This document shows, piece after piece, positions 16,676-27,139 of a stretch of 64,000 nucleotides of DNA. This stretch comes from PALSA-555 sp963731625. GTDB lineage: Bacteria > Actinomycetota > Acidimicrobiia > IMCC26256 > PALSA-555. The DNA is taken from NCBI GenBank assembly GCA_963731625.1, contig CAVSWH010000022.1:1-64000 (forward strand), in the 5' to 3' direction. Under the pieces are notes generated by a model that was given only the letters and a program-made list of their open reading frames with translations, did not search any database and was not told the origin of the DNA. Made by a program: the position numbers and the translations under genes. Within the stretch, counting starts at the first letter, position 1. Every line of letters starts with the position of its first letter.

Positions 16676-17227
16676 GTGATCCCGCTGCTTGTGGGCGCGA
16701 CGACGAACGTCACGGCCAAGAACCCGATCCTTCCCGAGACGAACGAGATCATCTGGACGGTCATCGCGTTCGTGATCGCGTTCTTCATCCTGGCGAAGTT
16801 CGCGTTCCCGGCCGTGAGGAAGGGGCTCCAAGCGCGCCAGGACAAGATCCGCGGCGACCTCGAGCGGGCCGAGCAGGCCCGCGCCGAGGCCGAGGCGACG
16901 CTGGAGCGCTACCAGAAGCAGGTCGCCGACGCCCGCGGGGAGGCGACGCGCATCATCGAGGAGGCCCGCCAGGCCGCCGAAGGCGTGCGCAAGGACCTCA
17001 TCGCCCGCGCCGAGTCCGACGCCGCCGAGATCCGCCAGCGCGCCCAGGAGGACTCGCAGCTCGCGAGCAGCCGGGCGATGTCGGAGCTGCGCACCCAGGT
17101 CGCGTCGTTGTCGGTCGACCTCGCCGAGAAGATCGTCGAGCACAACCTCGACCGTGACACCCAGATGGGCCTCATCGAGAACTACATCAACTCGGTGGGC
17201 AACGGCAACGGCAGCAGGCGCCGGTGA
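16676..17227 (+). CDS. atpF: F0F1 ATP synthase subunit b
   Basis: Peripheral-stalk subunit of 183 residues: one membrane helix (about residues 22-40, IIWTVIAFVIAFFILAKFAF) and then a long charged helix with many Ala, Glu and Arg residues that pairs with delta and F1. Only a simple b subunit is coded. The fused b-delta form of mycobacteria is not present, since a separate delta gene follows. GTG start, AGGAGG just upstream, and a 4-base GTGA overlap with atpH. Confidence 0.93.
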   Translation: MIPLLVGATTNVTAKNPILPETNEIIWTVIAFVIAFFILAKFAFPAVRKGLQARQDKIRGDLERAEQARAEAEATLERYQKQVADARGEATRIIEEARQAAEGVRKDLIARAESDAAEIRQRAQEDSQLASSRAMSELRTQVASLSVDLAEKIVEHNLDRDTQMGLIENYINSVGNGNGSRRR

Positions 17228-17751
17228 CACGCGAGCGCACCGCGGCGTACGCCGACGCCATGCTCGCCGCGGCGCGCGGTGAGGGGAACCTCGGGGACAT
17301 CGAGGACGACCTCTTCCGCTTCGCGCGCACGTTCGAGAGCTCCGACCCGCTGCGGCTCGCGCTCACGGACCCGAACCTGCCCATCGAGCGGCGTCTCGCC
17401 GTCATCAACGAGCTCATGGGCGGCCGGGGCCTCGCCGCGAGCACCGCGCTCGTCGGGCTCGTGGTCGCGGCGGGCCACGCCGCGGATCTTCCGGCGATCA
17501 TCGACCGCTTCGTCGAGCTCGCGGCGTCGGACCGCCAGCGCGAGTTCGCCGAGGTCCGCAGCGCCCTGCCGCTCGACACGAAACAGCAGAAGCGTCTCGC
17601 CGAGGCGCTCGGCCGGGCGACCGGCAAGACCGTCGAGGTGAAGGTGATCGTGGACCCGAGCGTTCTCGGAGGAATCGTCGCCCGCGTCGGCGACGTCGTC
17701 ATCGACGGCACCGTCCGTCACCGTCTGGAACAGCTGAAGGAGCAGCTCTGA
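17224..17751 (+). CDS. atpH: F0F1 ATP synthase subunit delta
   Basis: The product is the 175-residue OSCP/delta subunit linking the b stalk to the alpha3beta3 head. The N-terminal helical bundle begins RTAAYADAMLAAA, and the C-terminal domain holds the conserved PSVLGGIVARVGDVVIDGT block near residues 143-162. Length is usual for a free-standing delta. Starts overlap on both sides: GTGA with atpF and TGATG with atpA. Confidence 0.93.
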   Translation: MTRERTAAYADAMLAAARGEGNLGDIEDDLFRFARTFESSDPLRLALTDPNLPIERRLAVINELMGGRGLAASTALVGLVVAAGHAADLPAIIDRFVELAASDRQREFAEVRSALPLDTKQQKRLAEALGRATGKTVEVKVIVDPSVLGGIVARVGDVVIDGTVRHRLEQLKEQL

Positions 17752-19364
17752 TGGCCGAGCTGACCATCAACGCCGACGAGATCGCGGCGGCCCTGCGCAA
17801 GCACGTCGAGTCGTTCCAGCCCTCCATGGACCAAGCCCAGATCGGGCGGGTCCTCGAGGTCGGGGACGGCATCGCCCGGGTCGCCGGTCTTCCTGACACC
17901 GCCGTGAACGAGCTCCTCGAGTTCACCGGCGGGAAGCTCGGCTTGGCCCTCAACCTCGACGAGGACTCGATCGGGACCGTCGTGCTCGGCGAGGACTTCG
18001 ACGTGGAGGAGGGCGCCGCCGTGCAGGCCACCGGTCGCATCCTCTCGGTGCCCGTCGGCGACGGGCTCATCGGGCGCGTCGTGAACCCGCTCGGCCAGTC
18101 GATCGACGGCAAGGGTCCGATCGCGACCGAGACCTACCGCCGCCTCGAGGTGCAGGCCCCCGGCATCGTGCACCGCAAGCCGGTGTCCGAGCCGCTCCAG
18201 ACGGGCATCAAGGCGATCGACGCGATGACCCCGATCGGACGGGGCCAGCGCGAGCTCATCATCGGCGACCGCAAGACGGGCAAGACGACCGTCGCGATCG
18301 ACACGATCCTCAACCAGGCCGGCGCGGGTGTGAAGTGCATCTACGTCGCGATCGGCCAGAAGGGCTCGTCGGTCGCCCAGACCGTCGCGACGCTCGAGTC
18401 GCACGGCGCGATGGAGTACACGGTCGTCGTGAACGCGCCGGCCGCCGAGCAGGCGGTGTTCAAGTACCTGGCGCCGTACGCCGGGTGCGCGATGGGCCAG
18501 CACTGGATGGAGCACGGCGAGGCCGCGCTCATCGTCTACGACGACCTGTCGAAGCAGGCCGAGGCGTACCGCCAGATCTCGCTGCTGCTGCGGCGCCCGC
18601 CGGGCCGCGAGGCCTACCCGGGCGATGTCTTCTACCTGCACAGCCGGCTGCTCGAGCGGGCCGCCAAGCTGAACGACGCCGAGGGTGGCGGGTCCATGAC
18701 CGCGCTCCCGATCATCGAGACGAAGGCCGGCGACGTGTCGGCCTACATCCCGACGAACGTGATCTCGATCACCGACGGGCAGATCTACCTCGTCGACGAC
18801 CTCTTCAAGGCCGGCGTCCGGCCGGCGATCGACGTCGGCATCTCGGTGTCGCGGGTCGGCGGCGCGGCCCAGATCAAGGCGATGAAGACGGTGTCCGGGA
18901 CCCTGAAGATCGACCTGGCGCAGTTCCGCGACCTCGAGGCGTTCGCCACGTTCGGCTCCGAGCTCGACGCGGTGTCGCGGGCGCAGCTCGACCGAGGCCA
19001 ACGCCTCGTCGAGCTGCTGAAGCAGCCGCTGAACTCGCCGATGCCGATCGAGGAGCAGGTCGTCGTGATCTTCGCCGGGACGAGCGGGCTCGTCGACGAC
19101 GTCCCGGTCGACCAGATCCGCCGCTTCGAGCGGGACCTCCTCGACTGGTTCCGGGGACGCCACGGCGGGCTCCTCGCCGAGATCCGCCAGTCGGGGTCGA
19201 TGCCCGAAGGCGACGACGTCCGGCTCGCCGTGGAGGGGTTCAAGGTCGAGTTCCTCGGCGGGCTGCCCGGCGCGGCCGCGCCCGGCACCGACGCAGACCC
19301 GAGCGCGACCGACCACGCGGCGCCGGGCGACCCGGAGTCCGAGAAGACCCTCCAGACCGAGTAG
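17751..19364 (+). CDS. atpA: F0F1 ATP synthase subunit alpha
   Basis: Non-catalytic nucleotide-binding subunit of 537 residues. The P-loop GDRKTGKT is near residues 172-179, the signature PAIDVGISVSRVGG near 358-371 and the arginine finger lies within it. The C-terminal tail beyond about residue 510 is Ala/Pro/Asp rich and longer than in many bacteria, as in other actinobacteria. The ATG overlaps the atpH stop; atpG starts 16 bases downstream with GGCGGCG as a weak ribosome site. Confidence 0.97.
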   Translation: MAELTINADEIAAALRKHVESFQPSMDQAQIGRVLEVGDGIARVAGLPDTAVNELLEFTGGKLGLALNLDEDSIGTVVLGEDFDVEEGAAVQATGRILSVPVGDGLIGRVVNPLGQSIDGKGPIATETYRRLEVQAPGIVHRKPVSEPLQTGIKAIDAMTPIGRGQRELIIGDRKTGKTTVAIDTILNQAGAGVKCIYVAIGQKGSSVAQTVATLESHGAMEYTVVVNAPAAEQAVFKYLAPYAGCAMGQHWMEHGEAALIVYDDLSKQAEAYRQISLLLRRPPGREAYPGDVFYLHSRLLERAAKLNDAEGGGSMTALPIIETKAGDVSAYIPTNVISITDGQIYLVDDLFKAGVRPAIDVGISVSRVGGAAQIKAMKTVSGTLKIDLAQFRDLEAFATFGSELDAVSRAQLDRGQRLVELLKQPLNSPMPIEEQVVVIFAGTSGLVDDVPVDQIRRFERDLLDWFRGRHGGLLAEIRQSGSMPEGDDVRLAVEGFKVEFLGGLPGAAAPGTDADPSATDHAAPGDPESEKTLQTE

Positions 19365-19380
19365 AAGGCGGCGCCCCAGC

Positions 19381-20325
19381 ATGGCCGGTGGCCAGGAGCG
19401 GATCCTCCGTCGGCGGATCCGCAGCATCCAGTCGACGAAGAAGATCACGCGGGCGATGGAGCTCATCGCCGCCAGCCGGATCGTGCGCGCCCAGGCGCGG
19501 GTGCACGCCGCCGTGCCGTACTCCGAGATGATCACCCAGGTGGTGCGCGACCTCGCCGCGGCGGCCGCGGGGACCGACAGCCCGCTGCTCGCGGCCCGGC
19601 CCGAGATCCGCAAGGTCGCCCACGTCGTGCTGACCGCTGACCGGGGACTCTGCGGCGCGTACAACGGAAACGTGATCCGCGCCGCCGAGGGCTCGATGCG
19701 TGAGCACGCCGCGATGGGCCGCGACTACTCGCTCATCGTCGTGGGCCGGAAGGCCGAGTCCTACTTCCGGTTCCGCCACTACCGGATCGACGCGGCGTTC
19801 ACCGGGTTCTCGGACCAGCCGACCTACGAGGACGCCCGCGCCGTGGCGCGCGCCGTCGAGCGCCCGTTCCTCGCCGGCGAGTGCGACCTCGTCGAGGTGA
19901 TCTACACGCGCTTCGTGTCGGTCGGCAGCCAGGAGGTGCTGGTCCGCCCGCTGATGCCGCTCGAGCAGGAGGTGCTCGCGGGCGGCGGTGTCGAGGGGCC
20001 GCCTCGCAGCGACGAGGTGCCCCCGTCGTACGAGTTCGAGCCGTCCCCCGAGGTGATCCTCGAGCAGCTGCTGCCCCGCTACGTCGACGCCCGCATGTAC
20101 GCCGCGCTCCTGAACGCGGCAGCGTCGGAGCACGCGGCCCGCCAGCGGGCCATGAAGGCCGCGACCGACAACGCCGACGAGCTCATCGTCGGCCTCACCC
20201 GCGTCATGAACCGCGCCCGTCAGGACGCGATCACGACCGAGATCATGGACATCGTCGGTGGCGCCGAGGCGCTGCGCGGCGCCGAGGTCGAGCCCGAGCC
20301 CGACCGCCTCCTCGTCACCACCTAG
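19381..20325 (+). CDS. atpG: F0F1 ATP synthase subunit gamma
   Basis: Central rotor shaft of 314 residues. It begins AGGQERILRRRIRSIQSTKKITRAM, the N-terminal helix, carries VVLTADRGLCGAYNGN near residue 80 and ends with the C-terminal helix (ERRA-like AMKAATDNADELI... RQDAITTEIMDIVGGAEAL). It is a little longer than the usual 285-300 residues because of an acidic, Pro-rich loop near residues 200-220. Spacing to atpD is 17 bases. Confidence 0.96.
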   Translation: MAGGQERILRRRIRSIQSTKKITRAMELIAASRIVRAQARVHAAVPYSEMITQVVRDLAAAAAGTDSPLLAARPEIRKVAHVVLTADRGLCGAYNGNVIRAAEGSMREHAAMGRDYSLIVVGRKAESYFRFRHYRIDAAFTGFSDQPTYEDARAVARAVERPFLAGECDLVEVIYTRFVSVGSQEVLVRPLMPLEQEVLAGGGVEGPPRSDEVPPSYEFEPSPEVILEQLLPRYVDARMYAALLNAAASEHAARQRAMKAATDNADELIVGLTRVMNRARQDAITTEIMDIVGGAEALRGAEVEPEPDRLLVTT

Positions 20326-20342
20326 CCCCCCGAAGGAGCGTC

Positions 20343-21785
<1,443 letters not shown>

Positions 21786-21788
21786 GGG

Positions 21789-22202
21789 GTGGCCGACGCC
21801 AACCCGACGCTCGAGGTCCAGGTCGTCTCGCCCGAGCGCGTGCTCTACGAGGGCCGCGCCGAGATGGTCGTGTGCCGCACCGCCGACGGCGAGATCGCGT
21901 TCCTGCCCGGCCACGTGCCGCTCCTCGGCTCGCTCGGGATCGCCAAGGTCCGCGCCCTGCTGCCCGACCACCACGAGCAGGTCATCGCGGTGCACGGCGG
22001 GTTCGTCGAGGTGAGCCACGACCGGGTGATCGTGCTCTCGGACGTCGCCGAGCTTCCCGAGCAGATCGACGTGGCCCGCGCCGAGGCGTCCCGGGCCCGG
22101 GCGCAGGCCGCGCTCGCGTCCGACGAGTCCGACGAGGAGGCGCTCGGCGCCCTCGCCCGCGCCGACCTGCGCCTCGACGTCGCCGGCGTCACCACGTCCT
22201 GA
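21789..22202 (+). CDS. atpC: F0F1 ATP synthase subunit epsilon
   Basis: The product has 137 residues. The N-terminal beta sandwich has VQVVSPERVLYEGRAEMVVCRTADGEIAFLPGH split by the usual turn, and is followed by a short C-terminal helical hairpin rich in Ala and Glu. It regulates and couples the rotor. GTG 21789 begins 3 bases after the atpD stop with AGGG in the junction. This is the last subunit gene; the next gene begins within about 40 bases and may be in the same transcript. Confidence 0.93.
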   Translation: MADANPTLEVQVVSPERVLYEGRAEMVVCRTADGEIAFLPGHVPLLGSLGIAKVRALLPDHHEQVIAVHGGFVEVSHDRVIVLSDVAELPEQIDVARAEASRARAQAALASDESDEEALGALARADLRLDVAGVTTS

Positions 22203-22240
22203 CCCGCACCCGGTCCCGGCGGGCGCGCCGGGCGGTCACC

Positions 22241-23116
22241 GTGCTCGTCGTGGCGACGCTCACCGTCGCCGCCGCCGCGTGCTCCTCGCTGTCGGTCCCG
22301 CGGGTCGACACGAGCCCGTTTCGCGGCCTCGGCGCCTGGGTGTCGGTGTTCGACTACATCCCGGCGTTCATCCAGCCGGCGGGCCCGCCGCCCGTCGTGC
22401 CGGCGACCGTCGACGACCTCGCCAAGCTCGGCGTCCACACGCTCTATCTGCAGGCGACGATCGACGACCCGCGCGCCGCGGGGCTCATCGCCGACCCGCC
22501 GCTGCTCGCCGCGATGCTGCGCCGCGCCCACGCCGACGGGCTGCGCGTCGTCGCCTGGTACTACCCGCAGCTCGCCGACCCGACCCGCGACGCGGCGCGC
22601 CTCGACGCGATCCTCGCCTTCCGCGCCGCCGGCGAGCACGTCGACGGCGTCGCCCTCGACATCGAGTCGGCGCAGGTCCCGAGCATCCCCGACCGCAACC
22701 AGCGCCTCGTCGCCCTCGCCCAGCACGTGCGGGCGAAGGCGGGGACACTCCCCGTCGGGGCGATCGTCTACCCGGCGGTTCTCCTCGAGGTGGTGAACCC
22801 GAACCTCTGGCCGGGCTTCCCGTACCAGGCGCTCGCGCCGTCGGTCGACGTGTGGCTGCCCGAGACGTACTGGACGCTGCGCAGCGGCCCGTACCGGGAC
22901 GCGTTCGCGTACACGGACCAGAGCGTGGCCCGGCTGCGCGCCGACCTGCACGACCCCCACGCCGCGGTCGCGCCGATCGGCGGGGAGGCCGGCCCGAGCA
23001 CGCCCACCGACCTGGACGAGTTCGCGCTCGCGGTGAAGAAGGACGGCGCGATCGGGCGCTCGATCTACGACGTCACCGGGACCGCGACGAGCGACTGGCC
23101 CTACCTGCGCCAGTAA
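22241..23116 (+). CDS. Secreted lipoprotein, putative glycoside hydrolase-like TIM barrel
   Basis: A signal peptide with lipobox-like AAAACSS and then a compact alpha/beta domain: RGLGAWVSVFDYIPAF, LGVHTLYLQATIDD, ADGLRVVAWYYPQLAD, VDGVALDIESAQVPS, LPVGAIVYPAVLLE, DVWLPETYWTL and PIGGEAGPSTPTDL. The pattern of beta-strand ends with acidic residues (DIES, PETYW) suggests a TIM-barrel sugar hydrolase like those annotated as putative glycoside hydrolases. The start is uncertain: GTG 22241 leaves few charged residues before the signal, and a CTG at 22199 would add TRTRSRRARRA, a good n-region that overlaps the end of atpC. The fold resembles the lipoprotein at 8482-9915. Confidence 0.6.
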   Translation: MLVVATLTVAAAACSSLSVPRVDTSPFRGLGAWVSVFDYIPAFIQPAGPPPVVPATVDDLAKLGVHTLYLQATIDDPRAAGLIADPPLLAAMLRRAHADGLRVVAWYYPQLADPTRDAARLDAILAFRAAGEHVDGVALDIESAQVPSIPDRNQRLVALAQHVRAKAGTLPVGAIVYPAVLLEVVNPNLWPGFPYQALAPSVDVWLPETYWTLRSGPYRDAFAYTDQSVARLRADLHDPHAAVAPIGGEAGPSTPTDLDEFALAVKKDGAIGRSIYDVTGTATSDWPYLRQ

Positions 23117-23117
23117 G

Positions 23118-24107
23118 TCAGTACTGCAGCGACGAGTAGCGCAGCAGCTTGTGCCACATGTGGTTGGCCTGGATGCGCCGGATCGTGCCGCTCTTGGACC
23201 GCATGACGAGCGACTCGGTCGTCGCGCCGTCACCCCGGTAGCGGACGCCCCGGAGCAGGTCGCCGTCCGTCACGCCGGTGGCGGCGAAGAAGACGTCCTC
23301 GCCGCCGACGAGGTCGTCGGTGTGGAGGATCCGGTCGAGGTCATAGCCCCGGTCGAGGGCCACCCGCCGCTCCTCGTCGTTGCGGGGGTAGAGCCGACCC
23401 TGGATCTCGCCGCCGAGCGCCTTCAGCGCACAGGCGGCGATGACCCCCTCGGGGGTGCCGCCGATCCCGAAGAGGATGTCGTAGCCCGTGTCGGGCCAGC
23501 CGGTGGCGAGCGCGCCCATGACGTCACCGTCGGGGATCAGTCGGATGCGGGCGCCGGCCTCCCGGCACTGGCGGATCAGGTCGGCGTGGCGGTCCCGGTC
23601 GAGGATCACCGCGGTGACGTCCTTCACCTGCTCGCCCCGGGCCTTCGCCACGGCCTCGAGGTTCGTCTTCACGGGGGCGTCGAGGTCGATCAGGTCGACC
23701 GCCTCCGAGCCGACGGCGATCTTCTCCATGTAGAAGCAGGGGCCCGGGTCGAACATCTGGCCCCGCTGCGCGAGCGCGATGACCGACACGGCGTGGTTGC
23801 GGCCCAGCGAGGTGAGCGTCGTCCCGTCGATCGGGTCGACGGCGATGTCGGTGGCCGGCCCACCGCCCGCGCCGATCAATTCCCCGTTGAAGAGCATCGG
23901 GGCCTCGTCCTTCTCGCCCTCCCCGATGACCACGACCCCGTCCATGGGCACGCTGTTCAGGACGAGCCGCATGGCGTCCACGGCGGCCTGGTCGGCTGCC
24001 TCTTTGTCGCCCCGTCCCACCCAGCGGCCGGCCGCCAGCGCCGCCGCCTCGGTGACGCGGGCCAGGTCCATCGCCAGGTTGCGGTCAGGGGCCTCTCGGT
24101 GCTCCAT
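23118..24107 (-). CDS. glpX: Class II fructose-1,6-bisphosphatase
   Basis: Gluconeogenic phosphatase of 329 residues in the Li-sensitive phosphatase fold. IGEGEKDEAPML near residue 61, AVDPIDGTT near 89 (metal-binding DPxDGT), GIGGTPEGVIAACALK and the C-terminal TESLVMRSKSGTIRRI block are present. Start ATG 24107 has GGAGG 10-14 bases before it. The stop faces the preceding lipoprotein gene with one base between them, so these genes converge. It lies divergently to the SDR gene. Confidence 0.93.
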   Translation of the reverse strand: MEHREAPDRNLAMDLARVTEAAALAAGRWVGRGDKEAADQAAVDAMRLVLNSVPMDGVVVIGEGEKDEAPMLFNGELIGAGGGPATDIAVDPIDGTTLTSLGRNHAVSVIALAQRGQMFDPGPCFYMEKIAVGSEAVDLIDLDAPVKTNLEAVAKARGEQVKDVTAVILDRDRHADLIRQCREAGARIRLIPDGDVMGALATGWPDTGYDILFGIGGTPEGVIAACALKALGGEIQGRLYPRNDEERRVALDRGYDLDRILHTDDLVGGEDVFFAATGVTDGDLLRGVRYRGDGATTESLVMRSKSGTIRRIQANHMWHKLLRYSSLQY

Positions 24108-24179
24108 CGAGGCGTCCTCCGGTCACGCGGGGCTCGAGGCTACTCGGCCGGGGCCGGACCGGCCCGAGGCGACCCGGGG

Positions 24180-24185
24180 TATGTT
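24180..24185 (+). promoter_or_regulatory. Putative -10 box (TATGTT) of the SDR gene
   Basis: TATGTT ends six bases before GTG 24192 in the glpX/SDR divergent gap, supporting a leaderless start. Confidence 0.4.
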
Positions 24186-24191
24186 CCCGGC

Positions 24192-24956
24192 GTGTCCGAC
24201 CGGGTCGCCGCCGTCACGGGCGCCGCGTCGGGGATCGGGCGGGCCACCGCCGAGCGGCTCGCCCACGACGGCTGGTCGGTGGTCGCCGTCGACGCCGACG
24301 CGGCCGCCCTCGAGGGCTTCGAGCCCGGCGTCGCGACGGTCACGGCCGACATCGCCACCGAGGCGGGCAACGCGGCGATGGTCGCCGCGGCCGAGGACCG
24401 CTTCGGGCGCCTCGACGGGCTGGTCCTCAACGCCGGGGTGGCGTCGATGGGCGGCGTCGACATCGAGACGATGGAGGGCTTTGACCGCGTCCTGTCGGTG
24501 AACCTGCGCGGCGTCGTGCTCGGCCTCCGGGCCGCCCTCCCCGCGCTGCGCACCGCCGGCGACGGCCGGATCGTCGTCACGGCCTCGATCTCCGGGCTCG
24601 GCGGCGACCCGGGGCTCGCCGCCTACAACGCGTCGAAGGGCGCAGTCGTGAACCTCGTGCGCAGCGTCGCCCTCGACCTCGCGCCGGAGGGCGTCCGCAT
24701 CAACGCGGTCTGCCCGGGCGGCATCCGACGGACCGGGATGACCGGGCCGCTCGAGCGCCACGCGCCGGCGCTCTACGAGGAGATGCGCACCCACATCCCG
24801 ATGGGCCAATTCGGGGAGACCCGGGAGATCGCCGCCGTCGTGGCGTTCCTGCTGAGCGACGACGCCTCGTTCGTGACCGGCGTCGCGTTCCCCGTCGACG
24901 GGGGCGTCACGGCCGGCACCGGCCAGTTCCGCGGTCGGCCGGCCGAGCCGAGCTGA
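24192..24956 (+). CDS. Short-chain dehydrogenase/reductase (SDR) family oxidoreductase
   Basis: Classical SDR of 254 residues. The cofactor motif TGAASGIG is at residues 9-16, NAG at 80-82, catalytic Ser near 134 (SISG) and the Tyr-Lys pair in AAYNASKGA at about 145 and 149. The C-terminus FVTGVAFPVDGGVTAG is usual. Acidic residues after the second strand (VDAD) favour NAD(H) over NADP(H). Substrate unknown; nothing nearby fixes a pathway. Confidence 0.85.
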   Translation: MSDRVAAVTGAASGIGRATAERLAHDGWSVVAVDADAAALEGFEPGVATVTADIATEAGNAAMVAAAEDRFGRLDGLVLNAGVASMGGVDIETMEGFDRVLSVNLRGVVLGLRAALPALRTAGDGRIVVTASISGLGGDPGLAAYNASKGAVVNLVRSVALDLAPEGVRINAVCPGGIRRTGMTGPLERHAPALYEEMRTHIPMGQFGETREIAAVVAFLLSDDASFVTGVAFPVDGGVTAGTGQFRGRPAEPS

Positions 24957-24970
24957 GCCGGGGCGCCCGC

Positions 24971-25339
24971 TCAGGCGAGGGCGCTGAGCATCGGCCCGGT
25001 GTCGAAGTAGTCGCGCCAGCGGCGCACCTTGTCGCCGACCACCTCGAAGTAGCCCGCCACCCGCACGTCGACCTGCTTGCCGTCGGGCAGGAAGAAGTGG
25101 TCGACCCGCTCGTTCATCACCGTGCCGTCCTGCTCGAGCTGGGCGAGCACGTCCCACGCCATGCGCTCCGCGGTGGCGAAGAAGGCGCCGAGCAGCGCGC
25201 GCACCTCCTCGGGCCCGTGGCAGACGCCCATGCCGACGTTCTCGTACTCGCAGTCGTCGGTGAGCACGGCGCAGAGGGCGTCGATGTCGCGCGCCTCGTT
25301 GGCCCGGATCAGCTGGGCGACGACGTCTCCGGCGCTCAT
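24971..25339 (-). CDS. SnoaL-like/limonene-epoxide-hydrolase-like NTF2 fold protein
   Basis: The product is a small 122-residue protein beginning SAGDVVAQLIRANEARDIDALCAVLTDD. The alpha-helix then DCEYENVGMG strand, later MNERVDHFFLPDGKQVDVRVAGYFEV and RRWRDYFDTGPM near the end are typical of the NTF2-like fold. Family members are isomerases, hydrolases or binding proteins; WRDYFD often sits in the pocket. A clear GGAGGGA ribosome site lies before ATG 25339. Converges with the SDR (14 bases between stops) and diverges from the methyltransferase. Confidence 0.65.
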   Translation of the reverse strand: MSAGDVVAQLIRANEARDIDALCAVLTDDCEYENVGMGVCHGPEEVRALLGAFFATAERMAWDVLAQLEQDGTVMNERVDHFFLPDGKQVDVRVAGYFEVVGDKVRRWRDYFDTGPMLSALA

Positions 25340-25405
25340 GGCGTCCCTCCTGTTCGGTCGACGGAAGGTAGCAGCCCCGCCGCGGCCGGTACCGTGGACG
25401 CCCCG

Positions 25406-26017
25406 ATGGACCCGACCCTCCTCGAGCACGCCCGCGCCGCGATCGGGTTCATGCCCGACGAGGAGGGCCTCGCGCTCCACGACGCCGGCCGCGCCGCGGC
25501 GCCGGTCGGCCCGCTCCTCGAGGTCGGCACCTACTGCGGCAAATCCGCGATCTACCTCGGCGCGGCGGCGCGCGCCGGCGGGACCGTCGCCTACACGGTC
25601 GACCATCACCGCGGGTCCGAGGAGAACCAGCCCGGCTGGGTCTGGCACGACGAGCGCCTCGTCGACCCGGCGACCGGCCGGCTCGACACGCTGCCGTGGT
25701 TCCGTCGCACGATCGCGGCGGCCGGCCTCGAGGACGTCGTCGTCGCCGTCGTCGGCGACTCGCCGACCGTCGGCCGCCACTGGGCGACGCCGCTCGGCCT
25801 CCTCTTCATCGACGGCGGCCACGCCTACGAGGTCGCGCTCGCCGACTACGAGACCTGGGCGCCCCACGTCGCGCCGGGCGGCCAGCTCGTGTTCCACGAC
25901 GTGTTCGAGGACCCCGCCGAGGGGGGACAGGCGCCGTTCCGGGTGTGGCAGCGGGCCGTGGCCGACGGGTTCGTCCCGGCGTCCACGACCGGGTCGCTGC
26001 GCGTGCTGCGGCGCTGA
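25406..26017 (+). CDS. Class I SAM-dependent methyltransferase
   Basis: The product has 203 residues. LLEVGTYCGKSAIYLGAAA near residue 36 is the SAM motif I loop, TVDHHRGSEENQPGW follows, LLFIDGGHAYEVALADYETW near 132 is the motif with acidic residues typical of CmcI/O-methyltransferase-3-like enzymes, and LVFHDVFED ends the core. Substrate unknown. ATG 25406 is chosen; GTG 25394 in the same frame is possible, with TACCGT at 25390-25395 making 25406 the better leaderless choice. Confidence 0.7.
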   Translation: MDPTLLEHARAAIGFMPDEEGLALHDAGRAAAPVGPLLEVGTYCGKSAIYLGAAARAGGTVAYTVDHHRGSEENQPGWVWHDERLVDPATGRLDTLPWFRRTIAAAGLEDVVVAVVGDSPTVGRHWATPLGLLFIDGGHAYEVALADYETWAPHVAPGGQLVFHDVFEDPAEGGQAPFRVWQRAVADGFVPASTTGSLRVLRR

Positions 26018-26020
26018 CTC

Positions 26021-27139
26021 TCAGTCGGGGCGCGGCCGGCGGGTCGCGAGCTCGCGCTCGATCTCCGCGCCGGCGTCGATGAGCTCGTCGGCGGCCAGCC
26101 CGGCGGGCAGCCCCTCCCCGCGGAACAGGCCGGCCGTCGGCCCGGACCCGCCGAGGGCGTTGGCGGCGAGGACCACCGCGGCCGAGTTCCAGCTCGGCTG
26201 CTCGACCGGGAACAGCTCGCCGTCGGCGTCGAAGCGCTCGTCGTCGAAGTTGGCGCCGGTCCAGTAGCCGCCGCTGTCGGCGCGCAGGAACTGCACCCAG
26301 CCGAAGAGCTGGCGGGCCTTGGTGTCGGCCCCGATCGCGTCGAGCGCCATGACGAGCTCGCACGTCTCCGCGGCGGTCACCCACGGCCGGTCGGAGACGC
26401 AGCGCACGCCCCGCCCCTCGACGACGAACGTGTCCCAGAAGGCGGCGACGCGGGCGTGAGCGGCGTGACCGCGGAGGACGCCGCCGAGGACGGGGTAGTA
26501 CCAGTCCATCGCCCAGCGGGCCTTGTCGAGGAACGCGTCGGGCCGGTGGGCGACGGCGATGGCGAGCGCCCCGAGGGACAGCTCCCAGTCGGGTCGCTCG
26601 TGGCCGAGACGCTCGGCGATCGCGATCGCGCAGCGCACGCTGGCGTGGATGCTCGACGAGCCCGTGAGGAGCGCGCCGTCGGCCGGCCGGTCGCCGCGCC
26701 AGGCCACTTCGCCGGTCTCGGCCTGCTGGCCGAGCGCGAAGTCGATCGCGGTCTCGACCACCGGCCAGAACTCCTCGAGGAACGCCGTGTCTCCCGTGGC
26801 CAGGTAGTGGTGCCAGACGCCGTTCGCGATGTAGCAGGTGACGTTGGTGTCGAGCGCCGCGTCCTTCACGGCGCGGCCGACGTAGTAGGCGTGCCAGCAG
26901 CCATCGGGGCGCTGCATCTGACGCAGCCAGTCGTAGGCCCGCTCGGCCGCGGTGTGCCGGTAGCCGACGTCGAGGGCCATGGCCGCCTCGATCAGGTTCC
27001 ACGGGTCGGTGTGGTCCCCGGGGCTCCACGGGATGTTGCCGTCGGGCTGCTGAATGGCGGCGATGGCGTCGACGGTCGCGCTGATGTCGGCGACGCTCAC
27101 GACCCCGTCGACGGCCGGCAGGGGCGGGCGGGGGCTCAC
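26021..27139 (-). CDS. Prenyltransferase/terpene-cyclase-like alpha-toroid protein
   Basis: The product has 372 residues with repeated helical units: AAIQQPDGNIPWSPGDHTDPW, AYDWLRQMQRPDGCWHAYYV and FLRADSGGYWTGANF carry QxPDGxxxW-like turns as in squalene cyclase/prenyltransferase alpha/alpha toroids. Sets of paired helices surround TDTNVTCYIANGVW and SSSIHASVRCAIAIAE. No DXDD or DCTAE motif is seen, so a true terpene cyclase is doubtful. It starts at GTG 27139 with a GTGA overlap with the methyltransferase stop and is the last gene of a three-gene minus-strand operon. The stop almost meets that of the convergent methyltransferase. Confidence 0.5.
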   Translation of the reverse strand: MSPRPPLPAVDGVVSVADISATVDAIAAIQQPDGNIPWSPGDHTDPWNLIEAAMALDVGYRHTAAERAYDWLRQMQRPDGCWHAYYVGRAVKDAALDTNVTCYIANGVWHHYLATGDTAFLEEFWPVVETAIDFALGQQAETGEVAWRGDRPADGALLTGSSSIHASVRCAIAIAERLGHERPDWELSLGALAIAVAHRPDAFLDKARWAMDWYYPVLGGVLRGHAAHARVAAFWDTFVVEGRGVRCVSDRPWVTAAETCELVMALDAIGADTKARQLFGWVQFLRADSGGYWTGANFDDERFDADGELFPVEQPSWNSAAVVLAANALGGSGPTAGLFRGEGLPAGLAADELIDAGAEIERELATRRPRPD